Below, piece by piece: positions 50,896 to 61,164 of a stretch of DNA of 64,000 bases. The notes below the pieces were generated by a model, which was not told the origin of the DNA, did no database searches, and saw only the letters and a program-made list of their open reading frames with translations. The stretch is from Solirubrobacterales bacterium (GTDB taxonomy: Bacteria > Actinomycetota > Thermoleophilia > Solirubrobacterales > Solirubrobacteraceae). The position numbers and the translations under genes were made by a program. The stretch spans positions 1-64,000 of the forward strand of contig JAFAYV010000037.1 in NCBI GenBank assembly GCA_019240115.1. The letters run 5' to 3'. Within the stretch, counting starts at the first letter, position 1; each line of letters begins with the position of its first letter.

Positions 50896-52237
50896 GGTGG
50901 ACCTTCGCGGCGTCGGCGATGCCGATCGCCCCGAGCGCGGCCAGCATGACGAGGAACGGGTCGACGGCCGAGCGGAAGCGGATGAAGCCGGTGACCAACA
51001 GCGTGCTGCACAGGAACACCGGCACCAGCCACATCCACAGCGGCGCGCGGCGGACCGGCCCCAGCGCCAGGCCGGCCAGCGCCAGCAGGCCGATCGGATA
51101 GAAGCCGAGGATCTCCAGCCAGGCCGGAACCTCGGGGATGTCGGTGTCGCGCAGGTTGTCGACCGCGAAGTCGAGCTCGCCGAGGTGGAACATGCGGATC
51201 GCGTTGAACGCCAGCACCTTGAGCACGTAGAACGGGTGCTGGCGGATCTCGGTGATCGCCTGGCGCTGCAGGGCATCGCCGTAGGTGACCTCGTTCCAAT
51301 GATCGATGTCGGCGGTGAACAGGATCTGGCCGTACTCCGGCGAGGCGCCGTGCTCGGCCTCCTTCCACACCGCCGGCCAGTGGGTCTCGGCTCGCGAGGC
51401 CGCGTTGTAGGTGCCGGCCAGCGTATAGCCGATCTCGGTGGACACCGGAACGAAGGCGTGGAGCACGAGCCAGTTGCGCAGCGTCCACGGCGCCACCGTC
51501 AGCGTCGCGACCGCGACGACGACCAGCGGTCTCAGGCGCCCCCGCCACGATCGCCGGGGCCCGGCCAGCCACAGCGCATAGGCGAGCAGCGGCCAGATGA
51601 CCACCGCGTTGGTCCGGGTCAGCTCGGCCACGCCGGCGAGCACGCCGGTGAGCACCGCCCACCGCAGCGGGTGGGGCGACCTCCGGGCCTGCAGGGCGCA
51701 CGCCACCGCGCCGAGCACCAGCGGCACGAACAGCGCCTCGGAGACGAGCGTCGTGCTCAGGACGACCAGGGGAGGCGCGATCGCCGCGATGCCGAGGGCC
51801 ATCACGCCGATCCGCCGACCCCAGAGCCGTGTGGCGATCAGCCCGATCAGCGCGACCGACACCGTCCCCAGAACCGTCTCGACCATCCGCGCCGCCGGCG
51901 GCGCCTCCTGGCCGGCGACGACGTACACCGCGGCGAGGAACACCGGGTACGCCGGCGGGCGATAGGCGCTCGGCCCGCCGCCCGGCGCCCGGTTGGAGGG
52001 CGGGATTCCGTGGCCCTGGGCGATCGACAGCCCGTTGCGGCTGAAGTCGGCCGCATCGAGCGTCGTCGGCGTGTACAGCGTCGCCGACACGAGCGCGATG
52101 CGCAGGATCAGGGCGATCCCCAGCAGGAGCCAGACCCGAGTGGGCAGCCGGGCGATCGACCGCCCGCGCCCGATCCGCCATAGCCGACCGGCGCGTGCCC
52201 GCCGGCTCAGGCCCGGGATCGGTCCCGACACGGCCAT
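50864..52237 (-). CDS. GT39-type membrane glycosyltransferase
   Basis: The 457-residue protein has ~10 membrane helices and the pattern of the ArnT/PMT-like superfamily: LRIALVSATLYTPTTLDAAD with an acidic residue in the first loop, then PSAYRPPAYPVFLAAVY and LSTTLVSEALFVPLVLGAVA. Such enzymes move a sugar from a polyprenyl phosphate to a protein, lipid or glycan outside the membrane. Acceptor and donor are unknown. It is 10 bases past the end of the next gene upstream, so the three minus-strand genes may form a unit. Confidence 0.82.
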   Translation of the reverse strand: MAVSGPIPGLSRRARAGRLWRIGRGRSIARLPTRVWLLLGIALILRIALVSATLYTPTTLDAADFSRNGLSIAQGHGIPPSNRAPGGGPSAYRPPAYPVFLAAVYVVAGQEAPPAARMVETVLGTVSVALIGLIATRLWGRRIGVMALGIAAIAPPLVVLSTTLVSEALFVPLVLGAVACALQARRSPHPLRWAVLTGVLAGVAELTRTNAVVIWPLLAYALWLAGPRRSWRGRLRPLVVVAVATLTVAPWTLRNWLVLHAFVPVSTEIGYTLAGTYNAASRAETHWPAVWKEAEHGASPEYGQILFTADIDHWNEVTYGDALQRQAITEIRQHPFYVLKVLAFNAIRMFHLGELDFAVDNLRDTDIPEVPAWLEILGFYPIGLLALAGLALGPVRRAPLWMWLVPVFLCSTLLVTGFIRFRSAVDPFLVMLAALGAIGIADAAKVHLSARWPGPRR

Positions 52238-52247
52238 CGCGGTCAGC

Positions 52248-52874
52248 TCAACAGGGCGGAGCGACGGCCGTGGTGGAGCGGCCCACCGGGGCGAGGATGA
52301 TCTGCGCCGGCCCGGTCGGCTTGGACTTCTCGCAGGGGCTGACGACGACCGTGCGGATCGGGCTGCCGGGCGGCACCGTCAGCTGCAGCTGAGCGCTGTT
52401 GACCTCCCCCGCGACCAGCAGGCTCGAGGAGCTGACGCTCTTCGCGGTGCCCACCGTGGGCAGTGACGTGCCCGGATCGGCCACGAACGCCGCGGCGGGC
52501 AGGTTCGTCGCCGGGGCCGTCCCGCCTGCGGTCGCCGTGCACCGGGGCACGAGCACGACTCGGTCGCCGTATCCCTGCGGCAGCTGGATCGCGACCGCCC
52601 CGGTGATGTTGCGCTCGGCCTGCGCGTTGGCCGAGACCACGGGCGCGCCGGTTCCGCAGGGCGCGACGATGACGCTGCGAGCGGCGTCTTGAGTGGGAAC
52701 GATCACCGCCCGCATGCCCGGCTGGATCAGGGACACCGGGCTCGTGCCGGAGCCGAGCAAGCCAGCGATCACGAGGATCACGAGCAGCACCACGATGACG
52801 ACCCAGACGCTGCGGTTGCCCTCCGAGTCGGCTTCGTCGCGCTCGACGTCCTCGGGCTCCTGCTTGTCTTGCAC
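52248..52874 (-). CDS. Membrane-anchored cell-surface protein, 208 aa
   Basis: An acidic cytoplasmic start (KQEPEDVERDEADSEGN), one membrane helix (VWVVIVVLLVILVIAGLLG) and a ~160-residue exterior part with four conserved-looking Cys (APCGTG, PRCTAT, SPCEK, PPC). It shares the pattern M(R/N)xxVxxVIVPTQ...PCG..AP with the next gene, so the two are paralogues. No known domain. Confidence 0.65.
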   Translation of the reverse strand: MQDKQEPEDVERDEADSEGNRSVWVVIVVLLVILVIAGLLGSGTSPVSLIQPGMRAVIVPTQDAARSVIVAPCGTGAPVVSANAQAERNITGAVAIQLPQGYGDRVVLVPRCTATAGGTAPATNLPAAAFVADPGTSLPTVGTAKSVSSSSLLVAGEVNSAQLQLTVPPGSPIRTVVVSPCEKSKPTGPAQIILAPVGRSTTAVAPPC

Positions 52875-52944
52875 GTCGGCTATCGGATATCCCCCTCCCG
52901 CGCCCTCTGACGACCGGCGCCGCTGGGATCGCCTCTCCCGGCCC

Positions 52945-53649
52945 TCAGCTGCTACTGCTCGACGACGAGGAGGATATGGCGGTGCAGCCCGACGCGGTGG
53001 CGGACGTGCCGTTCTTGGACGGGATCACGTTGCCCTGAGTGCTCGTCGGCGTGGAGCTGGAGCTGGACGAGCTGCTGGAGCTGCTGGAGCTCGAGCTGCT
53101 CGAGCTCGAACCCCCCGGCGGCAGGCAGGGTGGCACGATCAGCGTCTTGACGCCGCTGTTGGACGGCAGCACGAGCTGGAGCTGGGGCGTGGCCCCGGCC
53201 TGGGCTCCCGCGGCGGACCCGCCCGGGGTGATCAGGATCGTGCTGGCCGGCGGCGGCGCGATCGCCTGGCTGGAGCTCGAGCTGGAGCTGGAGCTGGAGC
53301 TCGAGCTGGAGGAGCTGCTCCCGGGCGAGCCGCAGGGCTCGATCGCGACGGTCTGCGTCAGCGAGCTGGTGGGGATCGTGATGAGGTTCGATCCCGGCGG
53401 GACCGTGCTGTTGCCCTGCTCCGAGACGACGGCCGCCTCCGAGCAGGAGGTCACCGCGATCATCAGCGGGTTGTGCTGCTTGGGGATGACGACCGTGCGG
53501 ACGCCCGGGTTCATCAACGCCGCCGCGACGGGGTCCATGCTCGAGCTCGAGGAGCCGCTGCTCGAGCCGCACGCGGAGAGCGTCGCTGCGCAGGCGGCAC
53601 ACGTCATCAGGGCCAACAGCCGTCGCCGCGTAGGCGTCTGGATCGTCAT
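52945..53649 (-). CDS. Polyserine lipoprotein, 234 aa
   Basis: Signal peptide with lipobox SACG (CAATLSACGSSS). Two long serine tracts (about 17 and 20 Ser, written with alternating AGC/TCC/TCG) join short ordered parts (GVRTVVIPKQHNPLMIAVTS, LQLVLPSNSGVKTLIVPPC) that resemble the neighbour at 52248. Such tracts are flexible linkers or glycosylation targets. The adjacent glycosyltransferase could modify them; that is inference. Confidence 0.75.
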   Translation of the reverse strand: MTIQTPTRRRLLALMTCAACAATLSACGSSSGSSSSSMDPVAAALMNPGVRTVVIPKQHNPLMIAVTSCSEAAVVSEQGNSTVPPGSNLITIPTSSLTQTVAIEPCGSPGSSSSSSSSSSSSSSSSSQAIAPPPASTILITPGGSAAGAQAGATPQLQLVLPSNSGVKTLIVPPCLPPGGSSSSSSSSSSSSSSSSSSSTPTSTQGNVIPSKNGTSATASGCTAISSSSSSSSS

Positions 53650-53794
53650 CCTCTCCTCCGCTCGCCCGCCACGGGGCGCTCCGCTTCATGATCTCCGGGC
53701 ACTGCATGCGCTCTGCTACCCCCGGAGGCCGTAAGCAAACCGCAAGCCGAGGCGGCTCTCGCCGGCACGGCGAACATCGCCGGGATCTCGGTCA

Positions 53795-55393
<1,599 letters not shown>

Positions 55394-55474
55394 CGGCCGG
55401 GCATCCTGACAGATCCGCGCCGGGCGTCGTCTCGTCGCGCGCTCAGGCGACGGGCGCCGGCGTGCCGCGCGCAC

Positions 55475-58345
55475 TCAGGCGCCGTGGCACTTCTTGAACT
55501 TCTTACCCGATCCGCAGGGGCACGGATCGTTGCGCCCGACCTGCTGTTCGGCGTCGACGCGGCGCTGCTCGACGGGCTCAAGCGCACCGAACGGCTCGGC
55601 CTCGGCCAGGACCTCGGGATCGGCCGACGCCCCGGCGGCCGCCGCGGCGATCGCCGCCGATCCGGTCGCCATCGTCCCGCCCGAGTAGCTGACGCGGCCG
55701 CCCCCGGTCGCCGAGCTCGAGGTCGGGCTGGGGCTGTGGCGCGGTGGCGGGACGGCGCCGGTCTCGTCGGCGAGGGTCACCTCGACGTGGAAGATGAAGC
55801 GCGCGAAGTCCGACCAGACGCTGTGCATCAGCTCGCGGAAGAGGTCGAAGGCCTCGTTCTTGTACGCGACGAGCGGCTCCATCTGCGCGAACGAGCGCAG
55901 GTGGATCCCCTGCTGCAGGTAGTCCATGTCATACAGGTGCTCCTGCCAGCGCTGGTCGATGATCTCCAGCAGCAGGTAGCGCTCGACCTGGCGCATCAGC
56001 TCCTCGCCGAGCTCGGCCTCGCGGTGGTCGTACTGGGCGAGCGCCTCCTCCTGCAGCCGCAGCGTGAGGTCCTCGCGGTCGGTCTGGTGGGGGTCGATCG
56101 CCTCGAGCTCGTCGGACGGGGTGAAGATCTCCTCGACGCGCCGCAGCAGGCCCTCGATGTCCCAGTCCTCGACGAAGTCGCCCTCGGTGTACTCGTCGAC
56201 GAGCCGCTCGATGAGGTTGACGATCTCCTCGCGCGCGGCGCCGCTCATGTCGCGGCCCTCGAGCACCTCGTCGCGGTAGGAATAGACGACCTCGCGCTGC
56301 TGGTTGAGCACGTCGTCGTACTCGAGCGTGTGCTTGCGCTGCAGGAAGTACTGCTCCTCGACCTTGCGCTGGGCCTTCTCGATCTGCTTGGAGAGCATGC
56401 CCGCCTCGATCGGCTCCTCGTTGCCCTCGTCGTCGATCGAGCCGAGCTTGTCGAGGATCTTGTAGATCCGCTCGCCGGCGAACAGGCGCACGAGGTCGTC
56501 CTGGGCGGAGAGGAAGAAGCGGCTCTCGCCGGGATCGCCCTGGCGTCCGGAGCGGCCGCGCAGCTGGTTGTCGATCCGGCGCGACTCGTGGCGCTCGGTG
56601 CCCAGGATGAACAGCCCGCCGGCCTCGAGCACCCGATCGCGGCGCTCGTCGACCTGCTCCTCGATCGCCGGCACGACCTGGGCGAGATGCTCGTCGTAGT
56701 CGGGGTCCCCGGGGCGCAGCCCGAGCTGGGCGAGCTCGAGGCTGGCCAGGTGCTCGGGGTTGCCGCCGAGCTTGATGTCGACGCCGCGGCCGGCCATGTT
56801 GGTGGCGATCGTCACCGCACCGGGTGCGCCGGCCTCGGCGATCGTCTCGCCCTCGCGCTGGGCGAACTCCGGCTTGGCGTTGAGCACCGAGTGCTTGATG
56901 CCCCGGCGGCCGAGCTGCTGGGAGAGCATTTCGGAGACCTCGACCGAGATCGTGCCCACGAGCACCGGCTGGCCGGCCTCGTGGCGGTTCGTGATCTCCT
57001 TGACGACCGCCGCCCACTTGCCGTCCTTTGTCTTGTAGACCTGATCGTTGAGGTCGTCGCGGACCATCGGCATGTTCGTCGGCACCTGCACGACCGGCAG
57101 CTCGTAGATCTTCATGAACTCGGTCGCCTCGGTCAGCGCGGTCCCGGTCATGCCCGCGAGCTTCTCGTACATGCGGAAGTAGTTCTGCAGCGTGATCGTG
57201 GCCATCGTCTGGTTCTCCTCCTGGACCCGGACGCCCTCCTTGGCCTCCACCGCCTGGTGCAGGCCCTCAGACCAGCGACGGCCCTCGAGGATGCGGCCCG
57301 TGTGCTCGTCGACGATCTTGACCTCGCCGTCGATGACCGAGTAGTCGACGTCGCGCTTGTACAGCGCCTGCGCCTTCAGCGCCTGGATCAGGTGGTTGAC
57401 GAGATGACCGTTCTCGGCCCGGTAGAGGTGGTCGATGCGCAGGAAGCGCTCGGCCTTGGCGACCCCCTGCTCGGTGACCGACACCGTCTTGTACTTCTCG
57501 TCGAACTCGAAGTCGAAGTCGGCGACGAACTCCTTCTTGGACTTCGGGTCCAGGCCGTCGGGCGTCTTGCCGGGCTTCATCCGCGGCGCCAGCCGGGCGA
57601 ACGTCGCGTACAGGTCGGCGGCCTGCTCGGGCGCGCCCGAGATGATCAGCGGCGTGCGGGCCTCGTCGATGAGGATGTTGTCGACCTCGTCGACGATCGC
57701 GAAGCGGTGGTACATCGACTTGCCGTCGGAGGGCTTGGCGCGACCGCCATGCTGGAACTTCTCCTCCAGGCTCTTGGCCATGTTGTCGCGCAGGTAGTCA
57801 AAGCCGAACTCCGAGTTGGTTCCGTAGGTGACGTCGGCGGCGTAGGCGGCGGCCTTCTCCTCGGGCGGCTGCATGTTCTGCAGGACGCCGACGCCGACCC
57901 CGAGCAGATCGTAGATCGGCTTCATCCACATCGCGTCGCGGCGGGCGAGGTAGTCGTTGACGGTCACCACGTGCACGCCGTGGCCGGGCAGCGAGTTGAG
58001 CACGACGGCGAGGGTGGCCGTCAGCGTCTTGCCCTCGCCGGTCTTCATCTCGGCGATCGCGCCGTCGTGCAGGACCATCCCGCCGATCAGCTGCACGTCG
58101 AAGTGGCGCATGCCCATCGTGCGGCGCCCCGCCTCTCGGGTCAGCGCGAAGCACTCGTAGAGCAGATCGTCGAGCGACTCGCCCTCGCGGGCGCGCTCGC
58201 GCAGCCCATCGGCGAGCTCACGGAGCTCGCCGTCCTCGTGCAGCTCCATCTCGGCCTCGAACCCGTTGATCCGGGCCACCCGCTGCTCGTAGGACTTGAA
58301 CTTCTTGGCCTCGCCCAGGCGAAGCGCGCGGTCCAGCAGGGACAT
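55475..58345 (-). CDS. secA: Protein translocase ATPase SecA
   Basis: Drives export of unfolded proteins through SecYEG. The 956-residue product starts at ATG 58345 (MSLLDRALRLGEAKKFKSYE). It shows the DEAD-motor motifs MKTGEGKTLTA, VDEVDNILIDEARTPLIISG and the second-half DQLRGRSGRQGDPGESRFFL-type segment, and ends in the zinc-binding SEC-C motif NDPCPCGSGKKFKKCHG. A Ser/Thr/Gly-rich stretch precedes it. Complete and normal; secreted substrates in the window would use it. Confidence 0.97.
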   Translation of the reverse strand: MSLLDRALRLGEAKKFKSYEQRVARINGFEAEMELHEDGELRELADGLRERAREGESLDDLLYECFALTREAGRRTMGMRHFDVQLIGGMVLHDGAIAEMKTGEGKTLTATLAVVLNSLPGHGVHVVTVNDYLARRDAMWMKPIYDLLGVGVGVLQNMQPPEEKAAAYAADVTYGTNSEFGFDYLRDNMAKSLEEKFQHGGRAKPSDGKSMYHRFAIVDEVDNILIDEARTPLIISGAPEQAADLYATFARLAPRMKPGKTPDGLDPKSKKEFVADFDFEFDEKYKTVSVTEQGVAKAERFLRIDHLYRAENGHLVNHLIQALKAQALYKRDVDYSVIDGEVKIVDEHTGRILEGRRWSEGLHQAVEAKEGVRVQEENQTMATITLQNYFRMYEKLAGMTGTALTEATEFMKIYELPVVQVPTNMPMVRDDLNDQVYKTKDGKWAAVVKEITNRHEAGQPVLVGTISVEVSEMLSQQLGRRGIKHSVLNAKPEFAQREGETIAEAGAPGAVTIATNMAGRGVDIKLGGNPEHLASLELAQLGLRPGDPDYDEHLAQVVPAIEEQVDERRDRVLEAGGLFILGTERHESRRIDNQLRGRSGRQGDPGESRFFLSAQDDLVRLFAGERIYKILDKLGSIDDEGNEEPIEAGMLSKQIEKAQRKVEEQYFLQRKHTLEYDDVLNQQREVVYSYRDEVLEGRDMSGAAREEIVNLIERLVDEYTEGDFVEDWDIEGLLRRVEEIFTPSDELEAIDPHQTDREDLTLRLQEEALAQYDHREAELGEELMRQVERYLLLEIIDQRWQEHLYDMDYLQQGIHLRSFAQMEPLVAYKNEAFDLFRELMHSVWSDFARFIFHVEVTLADETGAVPPPRHSPSPTSSSATGGGRVSYSGGTMATGSAAIAAAAAGASADPEVLAEAEPFGALEPVEQRRVDAEQQVGRNDPCPCGSGKKFKKCHGA

Positions 58346-58374
58346 GCGTCTGAGGGTAGCGCTCGCCGGTGCGC

Positions 58375-58749
58375 TCAAGCCGCCGGCGACACGTCCGCCG
58401 GCGACACGTCCGCCGGCGTCGCACTGGGGGTCTCGGCGCGCCCCGCGCGGCGACGACGACGCTTGACCCGGTGGCGCTTGACCTGGACCGCCAGCTCGTC
58501 GCCGCAGAGCTTGATCGAGTGCAGCATCTCACCCGAGGCGTTCGCCGCCCGCAGCGTCACCCCCTTCAGGTGCAGGGTGACCTCCGCCACCTGGGATTCG
58601 GTGATCGAGGGGTTGCGCTCCTCGTGGAGCTCGACCTCGAGCTCGGCCAGGTCCGAGACCTGGCGGGCGACCTTGCGAAAGCGCTTGTCCACCTGCTCTC
58701 GCATTTCGGGGGAGACGGCCAGGTTGCGGCCCTTGATCTCGATCCGCAT
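58375..58749 (-). CDS. hpf: Ribosome hibernation factor, short HPF/RaiA type
   Basis: Start at ATG 58749 (MRIEIKGRNLAVSPEMREQV). The ~100-residue HPF/RaiA domain includes FRKVARQVSDLAELEVELHE and a basic end (QVKRHRVKRRRRRAGR). The last ~15 residues are ADVSPADVSP repeats from a short DNA repeat. It lacks the C-terminal dimerisation domain of long HPF, so it is the short form. Lies between secA and ctaG; secA follows 29 bases downstream. Confidence 0.88.
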   Translation of the reverse strand: MRIEIKGRNLAVSPEMREQVDKRFRKVARQVSDLAELEVELHEERNPSITESQVAEVTLHLKGVTLRAANASGEMLHSIKLCGDELAVQVKRHRVKRRRRRAGRAETPSATPADVSPADVSPAA

Positions 58750-58834
58750 CGTCGACCTCCTGACGGCCCGGTTGCGGTGTGGTGATCGGAGAGTAGAACC
58801 GCACGCGGGGTTTGTCGATCGGCAGAATGTCCCC

Positions 58835-59671
58835 GTGGTGTTCAGCGGCGTCAGCGGTCCGAGCGTCTCTCCGTCGATCCAGTGGTCGCCGGAGCCGACG
58901 GTCCTGATCGGGGTCGCGGCGCTCGGCACGCTGTACGCGCTCGCCTGGCGCCGGGCGCGGGCGGACGGGGCTCCGCACGCTCCGGGCCTCGGACGCGCGG
59001 CCCTGTTCGCCGGCGGCCTGATCACGGTCCTCGTCGCGCTCGTCTCCCCCATCGACGCGCTCGGCGATGACCTGCTGCTGATGCACATGCTCCAGCACAT
59101 CCTGTTGCTCGACATCGCGCCGATCCTGCTCATCCTCGGCCTCAACAAGGTGCTGCTGCGGCCGGTCAGCCGCCGACTGCACGCGATCGAGCGCTCGGCC
59201 GGCCCGCTCGCGCATCCGGCGTTCGCGGTGCTGCTGTACGCGGGCTTCATGTGGGGCTGGCACATCCCCGCCCTGTATGACGCGGCGCTGCACAACACCG
59301 GCGTGCACGCCTTCGAGCACCTCTGCTTCGGCTTCGCCGGCTCGCTGTACTGGTGGCACGTCCTGTCGCCGATCCGCTCGCGGCGGCGCCTGCGCGGCCT
59401 GGGTCCGATCGCCTACATGGTCGCCACCAAGCTGCTCGTCGGCGTGCTCGGCATCGTGCTCGCCTTCGCGCCGGCGTCGTTCTATCCCTTCTATGAGCAC
59501 CATCCGCACTACTGGGGGCTGACGCCCTCCGAGGACCAGTCGATGGCGGGGCTGCTGATGGCGCTCGAGCAGTCGATCGTGATGGGGATCGCGCTCGTGT
59601 GGCTCTTCGTGCGGATGCTCAACGAGTCCGAGCGCGAGGCCGCGCGCGCCGAGCGCTACGAGGTCGCCTAG
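58835..59671 (+). CDS. ctaG: CtaG-type cytochrome c oxidase assembly membrane protein
   Basis: From the GTG at 58835 (a second GTG is next to it) the product has 278 residues with about seven helices. The caa3_CtaG family shows here as LMHMLQHILLLDIAPILLIL, GFMWGWHIPALYDAALHN, FEHLCFGFAGSLYWWHVLSP and EDQSMAGLLMALEQSIVMG, with many conserved His that may bind copper. It helps insert copper into cytochrome c oxidase. The 1888-aa track frame that ends here begins upstream in antisense secA and is not real. Confidence 0.87.
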   Translation: MVFSGVSGPSVSPSIQWSPEPTVLIGVAALGTLYALAWRRARADGAPHAPGLGRAALFAGGLITVLVALVSPIDALGDDLLLMHMLQHILLLDIAPILLILGLNKVLLRPVSRRLHAIERSAGPLAHPAFAVLLYAGFMWGWHIPALYDAALHNTGVHAFEHLCFGFAGSLYWWHVLSPIRSRRRLRGLGPIAYMVATKLLVGVLGIVLAFAPASFYPFYEHHPHYWGLTPSEDQSMAGLLMALEQSIVMGIALVWLFVRMLNESEREAARAERYEVA

Positions 59672-59684
59672 CCGACCCCGGCGC

Positions 59685-59832
59685 CGGCCCCGGCGCGGAC
59701 TCCGGCACCGACTCCGGCCCCGATTCCGGCACCGGCCCCGGCGCGGACTCCGGCACCGACTCCGGCCCCGATTCCGGCACCGGCACCGGCGCGGACTCCG
59801 GCACCGACTCCGGCACCGGCACCGGCGAGGTC
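59685..59832. repeat. 12-base tandem repeats after ctaG
   Basis: Units of GACTCCGGCACC, GACTCCGGCCCC and GATTCCGGCACC repeat about a dozen times. Frames through it give Pro/Glu or Gly/Ala repeats on either strand. The rest of 59833-60168 shows no gene I can support; a 22-base unit (GCCGCGTCGGCTCGAACGC and three more) occurs twice at about 60112-60152. Confidence 0.75.
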
Positions 59833-60168
59833 CGCTCGCCCGGCACCGGCCTCCCGCTCACCGCCTCGGCGCGCCGCTCGTCCTCGGGCACCGGGTTCTC
59901 CCCCGCCGGTATCACGACCTCCATCGTCCGCCATGCCATCTCGTCCGGTCCCTTCGTGCTCGGTTCGCCGCCGGACCTGACCCTGTCCGGCCAACGTGGG
60001 GCAACGGTAGGACCGCCGTCGGTTCCTCGTCGGTCGCTGAGCGGATTCTGGTCGCATCAGCGCCGCAATTCGGCGCACTATGCGAGGCGGCGGCTCCAAC
60101 GCGAGGTCGGCCGCGTCGGCTCGAACGCAAGCGGCCGCGTCGGCTCGAACGCGAGATCGCCGGCGCGC

Positions 60169-61149
60169 TCAGGCCCCGACGGCCGCGGAGCGGGCGAGCA
60201 GCGCGGCGCCGAGCGCCCCGCCGAGATCCCCGAGCCCGGCGAGCCGGATCTCCGGCGGGCGGCCGTCGTTGAACAGGTGGGGCTGCATCTCGGCGGCGAT
60301 CCGCTTGACCATCGGCTCGCCGAAGCGCACGCCGAGCCCGCCGCCGATGATCACCGCCTCCACGTCGAGCAGGTTGACCGCCGAGGCGATGCCGGTGCCG
60401 AGCGCGTGCACCGCGCGCTCGATCAGCTCGGTCGCGAGCCGATCCTCGTGGTGCAGGGCGTGCGCCCAGACCGAGCTGGTCAGTCGCTTGCGGCCGCGCT
60501 GCTTGGCGAGTTTGAACAGGTCGGTACGGGCTCCGCGGTCGACCTCGCGGCGCGCCCGCGCCTCCATCGCGCCGCGGCCGGCGTAGGCCTCCATGCACCC
60601 GCGCCGCCCGCACGGGCATTGCGCGCCGTTGCGCCGCACGACCATGTGGCCGATCTCTCCGGCGCCGCCGCGACCCAGCCATACCTGGCCGTCGAGGATG
60701 ATCCCGCCACCGACGCCGGTGCCCCACGACACCATCAGCAGCGACTGGTACGGCCGGCCCGCGCCGAGCTCGAACTCCGCGCGGGTGGCGACCTGAACGT
60801 CGTTGCCGAGGTGGACGTCGGTGCCCAGCGCCTCGCGCAGCGACGCCGCCAGCTCGAAGGTCCCCTCCCAGTCGGGAAGGTTGCGCGCATGGGCGACCGT
60901 GCCCGCGGTCCCGTCGACGTCGCCGGGCGAGCCCACGCCGACGCCGTGCAGCCTGCCGGTCGAGACCTTGGCCGCCTCGGCGGCGTGCGTCATCGCCCGC
61001 GCCATCGCGGCGGCGACGCCCTCGGGCCCGCCGTCGGCCGGCGTCGGCTCGCGCGCCTGCCCGAGCACGGTTTGGCTCGAGTCGACGACGATCGCCTCGA
61101 TCTTCGTCCCGCCCAGGTCGATCCCGCCCCGCAGCCCGTCCGGCACCAT
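60169..61149 (-). CDS. glk: ROK family glucokinase
   Basis: The 326-residue protein phosphorylates glucose or a similar sugar with ATP. ROK features: GGIDLGGTKIEAIVVD at the start, GNDVQVATRAEFELGAG, SWGTGVGGGIILDG, EIGHMVV and the zinc motif CPCGRRGCMEAY. The substrate is inferred from the family. It lies 15 bases past the shorter SAH hydrolase on the same strand. Confidence 0.9.
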   Translation of the reverse strand: MVPDGLRGGIDLGGTKIEAIVVDSSQTVLGQAREPTPADGGPEGVAAAMARAMTHAAEAAKVSTGRLHGVGVGSPGDVDGTAGTVAHARNLPDWEGTFELAASLREALGTDVHLGNDVQVATRAEFELGAGRPYQSLLMVSWGTGVGGGIILDGQVWLGRGGAGEIGHMVVRRNGAQCPCGRRGCMEAYAGRGAMEARARREVDRGARTDLFKLAKQRGRKRLTSSVWAHALHHEDRLATELIERAVHALGTGIASAVNLLDVEAVIIGGGLGVRFGEPMVKRIAAEMQPHLFNDGRPPEIRLAGLGDLGGALGAALLARSAAVGA

Positions 61150-61164
61150 GGACCGCAGCCTACC

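Noticed and set aside
59619-59939. 106-aa minus-strand Pro/Glu-repeat frame
   Set aside because: It depends wholly on the 12-base repeat and has no ribosome site or recognised start region.
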